64,000 nucleotides of DNA, taken from NCBI GenBank assembly GCA_021371855.1, contig JAJFVL010000035.1, forward strand, positions 62,001-126,000. Reading direction: 5' to 3'. Of the stretch, positions 25,553 to 34,375 are shown in pieces (the stretch's first letter is position 1; each line of letters begins with the position of its first letter). The notes beneath the pieces are model-generated. The model was not told the origin of the DNA, did no database searches, and saw nothing but the letters and a program-made list of their open reading frames with translations. The translations under genes and the position numbers were made by a program. The stretch is from Bacteroidales bacterium (lineage in GTDB: Bacteria > Bacteroidota > Bacteroidia > Bacteroidales > VadinHA17).

Positions 25553-28120
25553 ATGAAAAATACCGGTATTTCAAAAAGTAAAAACACAATTTCGCGCAGA
25601 GCCTTTGTTAACCGCGCAGCTGCAGGATCCGCAATAATAGCTCTTGGACCAATTACCAACTTTATCTCAAAGGATATTGAGAAAAGTGGAGCATGGCATG
25701 CTGACGCCGGACAATTCAGGTTTCACATGATAGGTTATGGACATATAGATCCGGTGTGGCTTTGGCCATGGAATGAAGGTGTTTCAGTCGTTCACAGTAC
25801 TTTCCAATCCGCTCTTGACCGTATGAATGAGACATCTGATTTTACTTTCATTTCCAGTTCTGCTCAATTTTATCAATGGGTAGCTGACAATGATCCAAAG
25901 ATGCTCGCAGAGATAAGGAAGCGTGTTAAGGAAGGACGCTGGAATATTGTCGGAGGATGGTGGGTTGAGCCCGATGTAAATATTCCTTGTGGTGAGGCAA
26001 TGGTAAGACAGGGATTGTATGGCCAGTTGACTTTGCAACGTCTGTTTGGCAACCGTGCCAGGGTCGCATGCAACCCCGATTCTTTTGGCCACACAAGTAC
26101 ATTACCCCAGATAATAAAACAACAGGGTATGGATAATTACATTTTCATGCGACCAGGCTCACATGAAAAATTGTTACCTGCTGACCTGTTCTGGTGGGAA
26201 GGGGCAGACGGAACAAGAGTACTCACGTATCGCATCCAGATTACTTACGGAGCAACCGGACCATTAAATAATCATGTCGAAAAAATCCTGGAGCGAAGCC
26301 AGAATCAGCCAATGAAAAGTTTAATGGCATTTTATGGTGCCGGAGACCATGGTGGCGGACCAACAAAAGAATCGATACGTTCCATCCAGGAAATGAAGAC
26401 TGAGAAAGATGCTCCTGAAGTTTTTTTCAGTACCCCTGAATGCTATTTCAAGGAGATCCGCGAAGATAAGGATCTGAACATACCTGTGGTAAAAGATGAA
26501 CTCCAGTATCATGCAGTTGGTTGTTATACAGCCGAAGCAGAGATTAAGAAGGGGAACCGTCAGTCAGAGGCGGCCCTTGTTATTGCAGAAAAAATAGCTG
26601 CAATAGGTTCAGTTGTATGGGGGGCAAAATATCCCGGGACGGAATTTACTTCTGCCTGGCAAAGAGTACTTTTTCTCCAGTTCCACGACAGTATGGCCGG
26701 AACCTCACTGTATGAGCATTCCCAGACTGCCCGCGAAGGATATGGCTATGCACTCGACATTGCCCATCAGGCAACATTTATGTCTGTTCAGAAATTGGAA
26801 TGGCAGGTCTCCACAGAAGATCCTGACTCACAATACATTCTGGTATTCAATCCCCATGCCTGGGAAGTTTCCGGAAATGTAGAATACGATTTTAATCAGA
26901 ACATGGGAAATTCATCAAGAGTTGAAGACGAGAAGGGTAATACTCTGCTTCACCAGTGGACTTCAGGCTCAACTGAAACAGGAAATCGCAAGAAACTTAT
27001 AATCAACACAAAGATTCCCCCTTTTGGTTATCGGCAGATACGAATCATGAAAGGTGATAATCAGTCTGTTAAAGGCATTATCAGGGCTGAAGAAAATATG
27101 CTTGAGAATGAATTTATGCGTGTTACTTTTTCAAATTCCGGGACAATCGGAATATTCGACAAAGTGGCCGGCAGGGAAATATTCTACGGTGGTAAAACCG
27201 GCTGCAGGGCAGTAATCATTGATGATCCAAGCGACACCTGGAGTCATGATGTAAAAACCTTTTCTGATGAGACAGGCGCTTTTGGAAATGCAGCCGTTAC
27301 TCTTCTTGAAAACGGGCCGCTGCGGGCAACTATACGTGTAAAAACCACCTATCATGACTCTTCCCTCTCAGTTGACTGGTCACTTTCTTCAGGTTCTCAT
27401 AACCTGGAGGCCAAGGTCACTCTTGACTGGCACGAGCATCTTAAAATGCTTAAATTCTCTTTCCCGGTTGATGTTGAATCGCCAACTTCTACTTATGAAA
27501 CAGCATACGGATATATTGAACGTGCCACTGACGGTCATGAAAATCCGGGTCAGAGATGGATCGATCTGACTGGAAAACATGACGGCATTACATATGGGCT
27601 GACTGTCGTAAATGACGCAAAATATGGCTATAGCGTACTTGGGAATGATATGAGGATCTCTGTAGCCCGTTCATCTGTTTATGCCCACCACATGCCTAAA
27701 ATACTTGACATGAAAGCGGAGCATCTCTGGATGGATCAGGGAATACAGACTTTCCGCATGCTGCTTGTTCCTCACAATGAAACGTGGGAAAAAAGCGGCA
27801 TAGTCAGGATTGCCGAGGAATTCATTGCTCCTTCAGTTGCTATTTACCAGGGCATACACAGAGGTACAAAGCCAAAATCTGCATCATTTCTCACTATTGA
27901 TGCACCAAATGTTATAGTCTCTTCCATCAAAGTATCCGAAACCGGAGATGATATCATAATTCGCTGCGTTGAATCGTCAGGATCAGCTGCAGAAGCAACA
28001 CTTGATCTTCGGTTTGCAGGCCGGAAATGGACCGGAAGCTTTAAACCATGTGAAATAAAGTCTCTCCGCCTGAATCAAAAAACAGGTAATATAAAAGAGG
28101 TTAATCTTCTTGAAGAGTGA
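25553..28120 (+). CDS. Glycoside hydrolase family 38 alpha-mannosidase, exported
   Basis: The 855-residue protein begins with an ISRRAFVNRAAAGSAIIAL Tat-like signal. The GH38 catalytic domain has HMIGYGHIDPVWLWPWNEG (zinc ligands His64, Asp66) and ACNPDSFGHTSTLPQI with the nucleophile Asp176. MAFYGAGDHGGGPTKES and the LQFHDSMAGTSLYEH motif (zinc-binding His) follow. The C-terminal half has the beta-sandwich domains usual in the family. It probably removes alpha-linked mannose from glycans in the periplasm or at the cell surface; linkage preference cannot be read. Confidence 0.92.
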   Translation: MKNTGISKSKNTISRRAFVNRAAAGSAIIALGPITNFISKDIEKSGAWHADAGQFRFHMIGYGHIDPVWLWPWNEGVSVVHSTFQSALDRMNETSDFTFISSSAQFYQWVADNDPKMLAEIRKRVKEGRWNIVGGWWVEPDVNIPCGEAMVRQGLYGQLTLQRLFGNRARVACNPDSFGHTSTLPQIIKQQGMDNYIFMRPGSHEKLLPADLFWWEGADGTRVLTYRIQITYGATGPLNNHVEKILERSQNQPMKSLMAFYGAGDHGGGPTKESIRSIQEMKTEKDAPEVFFSTPECYFKEIREDKDLNIPVVKDELQYHAVGCYTAEAEIKKGNRQSEAALVIAEKIAAIGSVVWGAKYPGTEFTSAWQRVLFLQFHDSMAGTSLYEHSQTAREGYGYALDIAHQATFMSVQKLEWQVSTEDPDSQYILVFNPHAWEVSGNVEYDFNQNMGNSSRVEDEKGNTLLHQWTSGSTETGNRKKLIINTKIPPFGYRQIRIMKGDNQSVKGIIRAEENMLENEFMRVTFSNSGTIGIFDKVAGREIFYGGKTGCRAVIIDDPSDTWSHDVKTFSDETGAFGNAAVTLLENGPLRATIRVKTTYHDSSLSVDWSLSSGSHNLEAKVTLDWHEHLKMLKFSFPVDVESPTSTYETAYGYIERATDGHENPGQRWIDLTGKHDGITYGLTVVNDAKYGYSVLGNDMRISVARSSVYAHHMPKILDMKAEHLWMDQGIQTFRMLLVPHNETWEKSGIVRIAEEFIAPSVAIYQGIHRGTKPKSASFLTIDAPNVIVSSIKVSETGDDIIIRCVESSGSAAEATLDLRFAGRKWTGSFKPCEIKSLRLNQKTGNIKEVNLLEE

Positions 28121-28157
28121 AAAATTAAGGAATAATCAATAAATTATGTTTATTAAA

Positions 28158-28188
28158 GGCACGGATTGCGCTTCGCTAAATCCGCGCC
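28158..28188. repeat. REP-like palindrome, copy 1
   Basis: GGCACGGATT at 28158-28167 and AATCCGCGCC at 28179-28188 form a 10-bp stem with one mismatch; the loop contains GCGCTTCGC, itself a small hairpin. It sits between two convergent genes. The same stem, in the opposite orientation, occurs at 52099-52121. It may also serve as a transcription barrier for both genes. Confidence 0.7.
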
Positions 28189-28221
28189 AACTTTGGATAT
28201 TTCCAGAAAACACCCGGATTT

Positions 28222-30276
28222 CTAGTTTATTGCAGGCAGGAAAGAATAATTCTTCCCATAATTCATCATCTGTCCGAGATAATCATTTACATATTCCACG
28301 ATAACATCGGTTATCTCGCCATTAGAATAGACCGGAGTGAGAACAGGATTAACAAATCCCGTATATGGTGCCAGATTCAGTTTTGCATAACGTTCGAGTA
28401 TTTCAGTATGCAATGCCGGGTCGACCTTAACTCCGAAATCTTCAATAATGTTTTTACCAGCCTCAAAATCGCCTTCCGATTTCACTCTCTGAATCTCTTT
28501 CAGCAATTCTCCGAAAAGAGTCTGAAGTTTTTTATAATCATTTATCTTAACACAGGTCTTACCGTCGCGTTTAATAAATGCAACTACATTGTCAGCTTTC
28601 CCCTTTTCATAAGCCCAATGAGCAATGGCTGATCTGCATCGCATGTGAGCCTGTTCTATCTCTTTTCCTGGTTTAATCCTTACAATCTGGGTCAGTAAAC
28701 CATTACGCAGATATCCATCATACAATGCTTTACCAGCATCTTCATTGGGAAGCAGGCCAAGTTCTAACATCTTCTTATCCATAGCATAATAGAGGGCAAA
28801 AAGATCAGCCCTTGCCTCTTCAAGCGGCGAAGCATAATTTTTAAGAGCATTCGGGTCGGTCCCTTCAGCAAGTTTTCCGCTGGCATGACCAACACATTCA
28901 TGAAGATCGGTATGCAATGCATCGGCAATTGTCCCATATTTTTTTATCCGGTCAACTTCTTCCTGGTCTGCGGCAAACTCTTCAAGGAAACCATTGCCCT
29001 GTGAAGCTATATCATACGCATTAGTGATGTTGGCCAGTGTCACTGATTTTGAGCCAACATCTTTTCTGATCCAGTCGGCATTCGGAAGATTAATTCCCAA
29101 AGGAGAAGGGGGATAGCTGTCACCACCCAGCATTGCAATATTTATTACTTTAGCTGCGACCCCGGTAACCTTTTCTTTCTTGTATTGAGGCTGAACAGGA
29201 GAATTATCTTCGAACCATTGTGCATTGGATGTAATTATTTTGGTACGTTTTGATGCCTCTATATCAGTATAATCCACAATAGCTTCCCACGTTGCTTTCA
29301 TCCCCAGAGGATCTTCATAATTTTCAATAAAACCATTTATATAATCAACCATCTGATCTGAATTTTTTGCCCACGCCACATTATATTCATCCCACTTCTT
29401 CAGATCTCCTGTTTTATAGTATTCTATAAGAATTCCCAGTTCTTTTTTCTGTGCTTCTGTTTCTGCTACTTCTTTCGCTTTTTCAAGCCATATGATAATA
29501 TTATCAATTGCCGCTCCATATTTTCCTCCCGACCTGTATACTTCTTCAGTTACTTTACCATTGACTTTTTCAACTTTTGAATTAAGTCCGAGAGAGATAG
29601 GTCTGGGATCGTCAGACACAACTTTGCCTGCATAAAAATTTTCAACCTCTTTCTGAGTAACACCTTCGTAAAAATTAACTGCCGATTCAGCTACCATATC
29701 TGCTCCTGCCTTCTGCTCAATCTTACGTGCATAAAGCTTCTCGTCAAAGATAACAGGCGACAGGAAAGAGATTAGTTGATCAACCGTCTGCCCTTCAGCT
29801 ACCGGAAGTTTCTTCGGGTCCGAACCTTTTATCAGACTTGCAAAAAAACTTTCGGGAAAACCCGGTTTGAACTTATCGCTGGAATAATGATGATGAATTC
29901 CATTAGCAAAGAATACTCTTTTTGCATATGTCAGGAATTCCTTATACTCTGCCGATTCTTTATCACCCGAATAACTATCGATAATTGCTTCAATAGTTTT
30001 CCTGATCAGCAGATTGTACTTAAAATTCTGATCCCACAAAATATCTCGTCCTGCAATAGTGGCCTGACTGAGATAAAATATGTATTTCTTTTGCTGAAGT
30101 GATAAGGACTCGAATGCAGGAAGCTTATACCTCAAAACCCGGATATCTTCAAACTGTTCGACAAAATAATTAAAATCATCTTTTGCCTCAGGGGCAGGTT
30201 TTGCTGCATTCTTACAAGCACTTAAGCTCAAAATCATCATAATTGAAGGAATAATAAGTTTATATAACATTCTCAT
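28222..30276 (-). CDS. Dipeptidyl-peptidase III-like zinc peptidase (family M49), lipoprotein
   Basis: The 684-residue protein carries the M49 zinc motif HECVGH (HExxxH, His459-Glu460-His464), which distinguishes M49 from ordinary HExxH peptidases. The second zinc-ligand motif is EEARADLFALYYAMD. The N-terminus (LIIPSIMMILSLSACKNAA) is a lipoprotein signal with lipobox LSAC. M49 enzymes release dipeptides from the N-terminus of short peptides. Here it is predicted to be membrane-attached and exported, unlike cytosolic eukaryotic DPP III. Confidence 0.92.
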   Translation of the reverse strand: MRMLYKLIIPSIMMILSLSACKNAAKPAPEAKDDFNYFVEQFEDIRVLRYKLPAFESLSLQQKKYIFYLSQATIAGRDILWDQNFKYNLLIRKTIEAIIDSYSGDKESAEYKEFLTYAKRVFFANGIHHHYSSDKFKPGFPESFFASLIKGSDPKKLPVAEGQTVDQLISFLSPVIFDEKLYARKIEQKAGADMVAESAVNFYEGVTQKEVENFYAGKVVSDDPRPISLGLNSKVEKVNGKVTEEVYRSGGKYGAAIDNIIIWLEKAKEVAETEAQKKELGILIEYYKTGDLKKWDEYNVAWAKNSDQMVDYINGFIENYEDPLGMKATWEAIVDYTDIEASKRTKIITSNAQWFEDNSPVQPQYKKEKVTGVAAKVINIAMLGGDSYPPSPLGINLPNADWIRKDVGSKSVTLANITNAYDIASQGNGFLEEFAADQEEVDRIKKYGTIADALHTDLHECVGHASGKLAEGTDPNALKNYASPLEEARADLFALYYAMDKKMLELGLLPNEDAGKALYDGYLRNGLLTQIVRIKPGKEIEQAHMRCRSAIAHWAYEKGKADNVVAFIKRDGKTCVKINDYKKLQTLFGELLKEIQRVKSEGDFEAGKNIIEDFGVKVDPALHTEILERYAKLNLAPYTGFVNPVLTPVYSNGEITDVIVEYVNDYLGQMMNYGKNYSFLPAIN

Positions 30277-30398
30277 GATAGTGAAGATTTATTTCTAAAT
30301 AAGACGCTAAAATATTAAAAAGGCAAATAATCTTATGTAATTTTAAGTAATATTAATAATTATATTTCATTCTATATAACATAAACATTTACATATAA

Positions 30399-31106
30399 AT
30401 GAATAAGATAATTGAAGACTTAAGACGAGAATTGATTTATAATGCCGACGAAAAGACCAGGCTTTCAGGTGAAAGATACTTTAAAGAAAATGTTAAAATG
30501 TATGGTATCAAATCTGCAGTAGTAACCAGTATCGGCAAGGATCATTTCAGATTATTAGAAGAAAAGAGTAAGTCAAATATCTTCTCATTATGTGAAGAAC
30601 TATGGAAATCGGGTTATATGGAAGAATCATTCATTGCATGTAACTGGTCATATAATGTGCATAAGGAATATGAACCATCTGATTTTATGGTTTTTGAAAG
30701 ATGGGTAAACACATATTTAAGCAACTGGGCATCGTGTGATATTCTTTGTAATCACACTATCGGAACATTTGTGGAGATGTTCCCTGAGTATTTATCGGGT
30801 CTGAAAAAATGGGCAAAATCTTCTAACCGCTGGGTTAAGCGGGCATCATCTGTAACATTAATTATTCCTGCCAGGCATGGTAAGTTTTTGAAAGATATTT
30901 TTGAAATAGCCGATATTCTGCATTCTGATCAGGATGATATGGTGCAGAAAGGATATGGCTGGATGCTTAAAGCTGCAAGTCAGGCTCATCAGGAAAAAGT
31001 ATTTGATTATGTTATGAGTAAGAAGCAAACCATGCCAAGAACAGCTCTCAGATATGCAATCGAAAAGATGCCTCCGGAGATGCGTTCAATGGCAATGGAA
31101 AAATAA
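30399..31106 (+). CDS. AlkD-like DNA alkylation repair protein (HEAT-like glycosylase family)
   Basis: The 235-residue helical protein matches the DNA alkylation repair family: RLSGERYFKENVKMYGI at the start, WKSGYMEESFIACNW, the region VNTYLSNWASCDILCNH with the aspartate and tryptophan expected at the AlkD base-excision site, WAKSSNRWVKRASSVTLI and QKGYGWMLKAAS. AlkD removes positively charged alkylated bases such as N3- and N7-alkylpurines. No signal peptide, so cytoplasmic. The gene stands alone and is followed by an octamer repeat array. Confidence 0.88.
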   Translation: MNKIIEDLRRELIYNADEKTRLSGERYFKENVKMYGIKSAVVTSIGKDHFRLLEEKSKSNIFSLCEELWKSGYMEESFIACNWSYNVHKEYEPSDFMVFERWVNTYLSNWASCDILCNHTIGTFVEMFPEYLSGLKKWAKSSNRWVKRASSVTLIIPARHGKFLKDIFEIADILHSDQDDMVQKGYGWMLKAASQAHQEKVFDYVMSKKQTMPRTALRYAIEKMPPEMRSMAMEK

Positions 31107-31120
31107 GGAAGGAAAAGAGT

Positions 31121-31176
31121 GAAGGGTTGAAAGGGTGATTGGTTGAAAGGTTGATTGGTTGAAAGGTTGATTGGTC
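31121..31176. repeat. Octamer tandem repeat array 1
   Basis: Seven 8-bp units in perfect phase, alternating GAAAGGTT and GATTGGTT types (first two units GAAGGGTT, GAAAGGGT; last GATTGGTC). It begins 14 bp after the AlkD-like stop codon and ends 40 bp before the amidohydrolase start. The 16-bp double unit is repeated almost exactly three times. Confidence 0.85.
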
Positions 31177-31216
31177 AAGTAGTTAATAAATGTTTAATAC
31201 TTATAATTAAGGTCGT

Positions 31217-32548
31217 ATGAGAAATATTTTAACAGCAATAATTATAATTCTGCCATTATCAGGATTATTCGGGCAAAAGAATAAGCTGAATGACAATATA
31301 CTCAATCTGATAAATCAGGAGACTGAAAAGTTTATGAATCTCTATATGGATCTCCATAAAAATCCTGAACTATCCTTCATGGAATATGAAACTTCAAAAA
31401 AAATGGCAAACGAGCTTAAAGCTATTGGTTTTGATGTTACTACAGGATTTGGAGGAAATGGTGTTGTGGGTGTTTATAAGAATGGTGAAGGAAAAGTTAT
31501 TATGCTGAGAACCGACATGGATGCTCTTCCGGTAAAAGAAAAAACTGGTCTGCCCTATTCAAGCAGCAAAATTGTGAAAGACCTCGCCGGGAACGATCTG
31601 CCTGTTATGCATGCCTGTGGCCATGATCTGCATATGTCGGTGTGGCTTGGCACATTAAGGACACTCGTAACACTAAAAAACGAATGGAAGGGTACTATCG
31701 TTGCGATTGCCCAACCTGCGGAGGAAGTCTCGGGCGGATCAAGTGCAATGATCCGGGATGGTCTGTTCCGGAAATTTCCAAAACCTGATTTAATTCTCAG
31801 CTATCATGTCAGCCCTGAACTTCCGGCGGGGACTATTGGCTATTTTCCCGGAACGATTTTTGCCGGTGTAAATACCGCAGAAATTACAGTCTATGGCATG
31901 GGTGGACATGGTGCAATGCCTCATACTACAATCGATCCCATCGTCCTTTCGGCAAGAATCATACTTGATATTCAGACAATTGCAAGTCGTGAAATCAATC
32001 CTGTTAAACCAGCAGTAATAACTGTCGGTTCCATTCACGGCGGAACAAGACCCAACGTTATACCTGATGAAGTAAAGATGCTTCTTACAATAAGGTTTTT
32101 CGAAGATGATGTCTACAAACATATCAGGGAATCACTTGTCAGAATTTCCAGGGGAGCAGCAATATCTTCCGGTCTTCCTGAGAATAAAATGCCATTGGTA
32201 CAGTTCGAGGAGAACCTTATCCCTCCGGTAGCTAATGAACAAAATCTTGTTCTTCAGACAGTAAAATATATGAAAGAGATTATTGGTGATGAAAATGTTA
32301 TTAAAGTTGACCCTTCCACTATTGCTGAAGATTTCGGAAGATATGGGAGAACTGAAGAGAACATACCTATTGCTTTGTTCTGGCTTGGTGGAGTCAATAT
32401 GGATAAGTATACCGAACATGTTGAAAAAGGTACAGTTCTGCCGTCGCTTCATAATTCTTCATTTAATCCCGATTTTTATCCAACATTCAAATGTGGTGTT
32501 GAAGCCATGACCAAATCAGTAATTGAACTTTTCGCAAATAAGAAATAA
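31217..32548 (+). CDS. Exported M20-family amidohydrolase
   Basis: The 443-residue protein has a signal peptide (NILTAIIIILPLSGLFGQ). M20D motifs are present: MDLHKNPELSFMEYETS, LRTDMDALPVKEKTGLPYSS, MHACGHDLHMSVWLG, AQPAEEVSGGSSAMI (catalytic Glu pair) and VYGMGGHGAMPHTTIDPIV. The group includes N-acyl-amino-acid and IAA-amino-acid hydrolases that split amide bonds and bind two metals. The substrate is unknown. Gamma-glutamyltransferase follows 55 bp later on the same strand, suggesting joint peptide or glutathione-conjugate breakdown. Confidence 0.9.
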   Translation: MRNILTAIIIILPLSGLFGQKNKLNDNILNLINQETEKFMNLYMDLHKNPELSFMEYETSKKMANELKAIGFDVTTGFGGNGVVGVYKNGEGKVIMLRTDMDALPVKEKTGLPYSSSKIVKDLAGNDLPVMHACGHDLHMSVWLGTLRTLVTLKNEWKGTIVAIAQPAEEVSGGSSAMIRDGLFRKFPKPDLILSYHVSPELPAGTIGYFPGTIFAGVNTAEITVYGMGGHGAMPHTTIDPIVLSARIILDIQTIASREINPVKPAVITVGSIHGGTRPNVIPDEVKMLLTIRFFEDDVYKHIRESLVRISRGAAISSGLPENKMPLVQFEENLIPPVANEQNLVLQTVKYMKEIIGDENVIKVDPSTIAEDFGRYGRTEENIPIALFWLGGVNMDKYTEHVEKGTVLPSLHNSSFNPDFYPTFKCGVEAMTKSVIELFANKK

Positions 32549-32576
32549 TACTTATAAATCATCAGTTCATTTTAAT

Positions 32577-32584
32577 TACCTTTG
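32577..32584 (+). promoter_or_regulatory. Candidate -7 box for gamma-glutamyltransferase
   Basis: TACCTTTG fits TAnnTTTG, 19 bp upstream of the ATG at 32604 and after the amidohydrolase stop, so the gene may have its own promoter. No clear -33 TTTG. Confidence 0.35.
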
Positions 32585-32603
32585 CACCGGTAATTTTTTT
32601 AAG

Positions 32604-34292
32604 ATGAAAACTTGTTTGATTTATCTCTTTCTTATTGTTATTCCAATAGTTATGTCGGCCCAGGACAGGATCACGGGACACGATTTTGCCACTAGGTCCG
32701 AAGTAATTGCCAGGAACGGGATGGCAGCAACAAGTCAACCGCTTGCCACACAAGTTGCACTTGATATTCTTAAAAAGGGAGGTAATGCCATAGATGCCGC
32801 GATTGCAGCTAATGCCATGTTGGGAGTTGTAGAACCTACAGGTGCCGGAATAGGGGGAGATCTGTTCGCAATTATCTGGAGTGCTGACAAGATGAAGTTG
32901 TACGGTCTTAATGCCAGCGGACGATCGCCCCGGTCACTAAAACGTAATTATTTCATTGAAAACGGATATGATTATATCCCTCTGCACGGGCCACTTCCTG
33001 TATCAGTTCCCGGATGTGTTGACGGATGGTATGAAATGCATGACATGTTTGGACGTCTTTCAATGAAAGATATCCTTCAACCGGCGATAACCTATGCACG
33101 GGAAGGTTTCCCGGTGACAGAAGTAGTGGCATATTACCTTGGAAAAGAGACAGCAATCCTGAAAGATTATCCTAACATAAAAGAGGTTTATATGCCCGGA
33201 GGAAAAGCTCCTTCAAAAGGAGAAATTTTCAGGAATCCTATGCTCGCCAACACACTTGAGAAAATTGTTATAGGTGGTCGGAATGAGTTTTACAGAGGTA
33301 CAATAGCCAGAGATATTGAAGTGTTCATGAAAAAGATGGGGGGTTTTCTCTCCTATGACGACATGTCGCGCCATCATTCTGAATGGGTAGAACCTCTAAG
33401 TACTACATACCGGGGTTATGAAGTGTGGGAATTGCCCCCGAACGGGCAAGGTATAGCAGCACTCCAGATGCTTAATATTCTTGAAGGCTTTGATATTTCT
33501 TCAATGGGATTTGGATCAGCCGAATACATCCATGTTTTCACGGAAACTAAAAAACTTACTTTCGAAGACCGTGCAAAGTATTATGCCGATCCGGTTTTCA
33601 GTAAAGTACCTGTCAGTCAATTGATTTCCAAGAGATATGCAGCAGAAAGACGCAAGCTTATCAATCTCAACAAGGCTTCGAAAATTTACGATCCCGGCAA
33701 AATTGAAGCAGGAAACACTGTATATTTAACAGTTGCTGATAAATATGGCAACATTGTTTCACTTATTCAGAGCAATTACCGGGGAATGGGTTCCGGAATG
33801 TGTCCAACGGGGCTGGGTTTTGTCCTGCAGGACAGAGGTGAATCTTTTAGCCTGGAGGGAGGGCATAGCAATGTGTATGCTCCTGGAAAACGGCCTTTTC
33901 ATACTGTTATGCCGGCATTTATCACCAGAAATGGTAAACCGTGGATAAGTTTTGGTGTAATGGGTGGTGACATGCAGCCGCAAGGTCATGTGCAAATTGT
34001 CGTCAACCTTATCGATTTCAAAATGAACCTCCAGGAGGCTGGTGATGCACCCAGAATGCATCATATAAAATCATCTGAACCTACAGGGGAACAAATGACA
34101 AATGGAGGAATTCTTCTTCTTGAGAACGGATTCCGCTGGGAGGTTATTCAAAAATTACTTTCCATGGGACATACTATCCAATGGGACCTTGGGGGTTATG
34201 GTGGTTATCAGGCGATTATGTGGGATGACAAAAATAAAGTATGGTTCGGTGCCTCAGAATCACGAAAAGACGGACAGGCAGCAGGGTATTGA
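32604..34292 (+). CDS. Gamma-glutamyltransferase
   Basis: From the ATG at 32604 the product begins MKTCLIYLFLIVIPIVMSAQ, a signal peptide; an earlier in-frame ATG at 32523 lies inside the previous gene and is rejected. GGT motifs are GMAATSQPLATQVALDILKKGGNAIDAAIAA, EPTGAGIGGDLFAI and the autoprocessing site GNTVYLTVADKYGN, where Thr372 should become the N-terminal nucleophile of the small subunit. Near the end are SFGVMGGDMQPQGHVQ and DLGGYGGYQAI. The enzyme transfers or hydrolyses gamma-glutamyl groups of glutathione in the periplasm. Confidence 0.93.
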   Translation: MKTCLIYLFLIVIPIVMSAQDRITGHDFATRSEVIARNGMAATSQPLATQVALDILKKGGNAIDAAIAANAMLGVVEPTGAGIGGDLFAIIWSADKMKLYGLNASGRSPRSLKRNYFIENGYDYIPLHGPLPVSVPGCVDGWYEMHDMFGRLSMKDILQPAITYAREGFPVTEVVAYYLGKETAILKDYPNIKEVYMPGGKAPSKGEIFRNPMLANTLEKIVIGGRNEFYRGTIARDIEVFMKKMGGFLSYDDMSRHHSEWVEPLSTTYRGYEVWELPPNGQGIAALQMLNILEGFDISSMGFGSAEYIHVFTETKKLTFEDRAKYYADPVFSKVPVSQLISKRYAAERRKLINLNKASKIYDPGKIEAGNTVYLTVADKYGNIVSLIQSNYRGMGSGMCPTGLGFVLQDRGESFSLEGGHSNVYAPGKRPFHTVMPAFITRNGKPWISFGVMGGDMQPQGHVQIVVNLIDFKMNLQEAGDAPRMHHIKSSEPTGEQMTNGGILLLENGFRWEVIQKLLSMGHTIQWDLGGYGGYQAIMWDDKNKVWFGASESRKDGQAAGY

Positions 34293-34374
34293 ACGGCGCA
34301 ACGGCGCAACGATGCAACGGCGCAACGATGCAACGGCGCAAAGGGGCAACGGTACAAAGGTGCAACGGTTCAAC
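34293..34374. repeat. Octamer tandem repeat array 2
   Basis: About ten 8-bp units of the type GCAACGGC/GCAACGAT, drifting to GCAAAGGG, ACAAAGGT and GCAACGGT at the right end. It fills the whole space between the gamma-glutamyltransferase stop (34292) and the stop of the convergent hydrogenase-like small-subunit gene (34376). Confidence 0.85.
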
Positions 34375-34375
34375 A

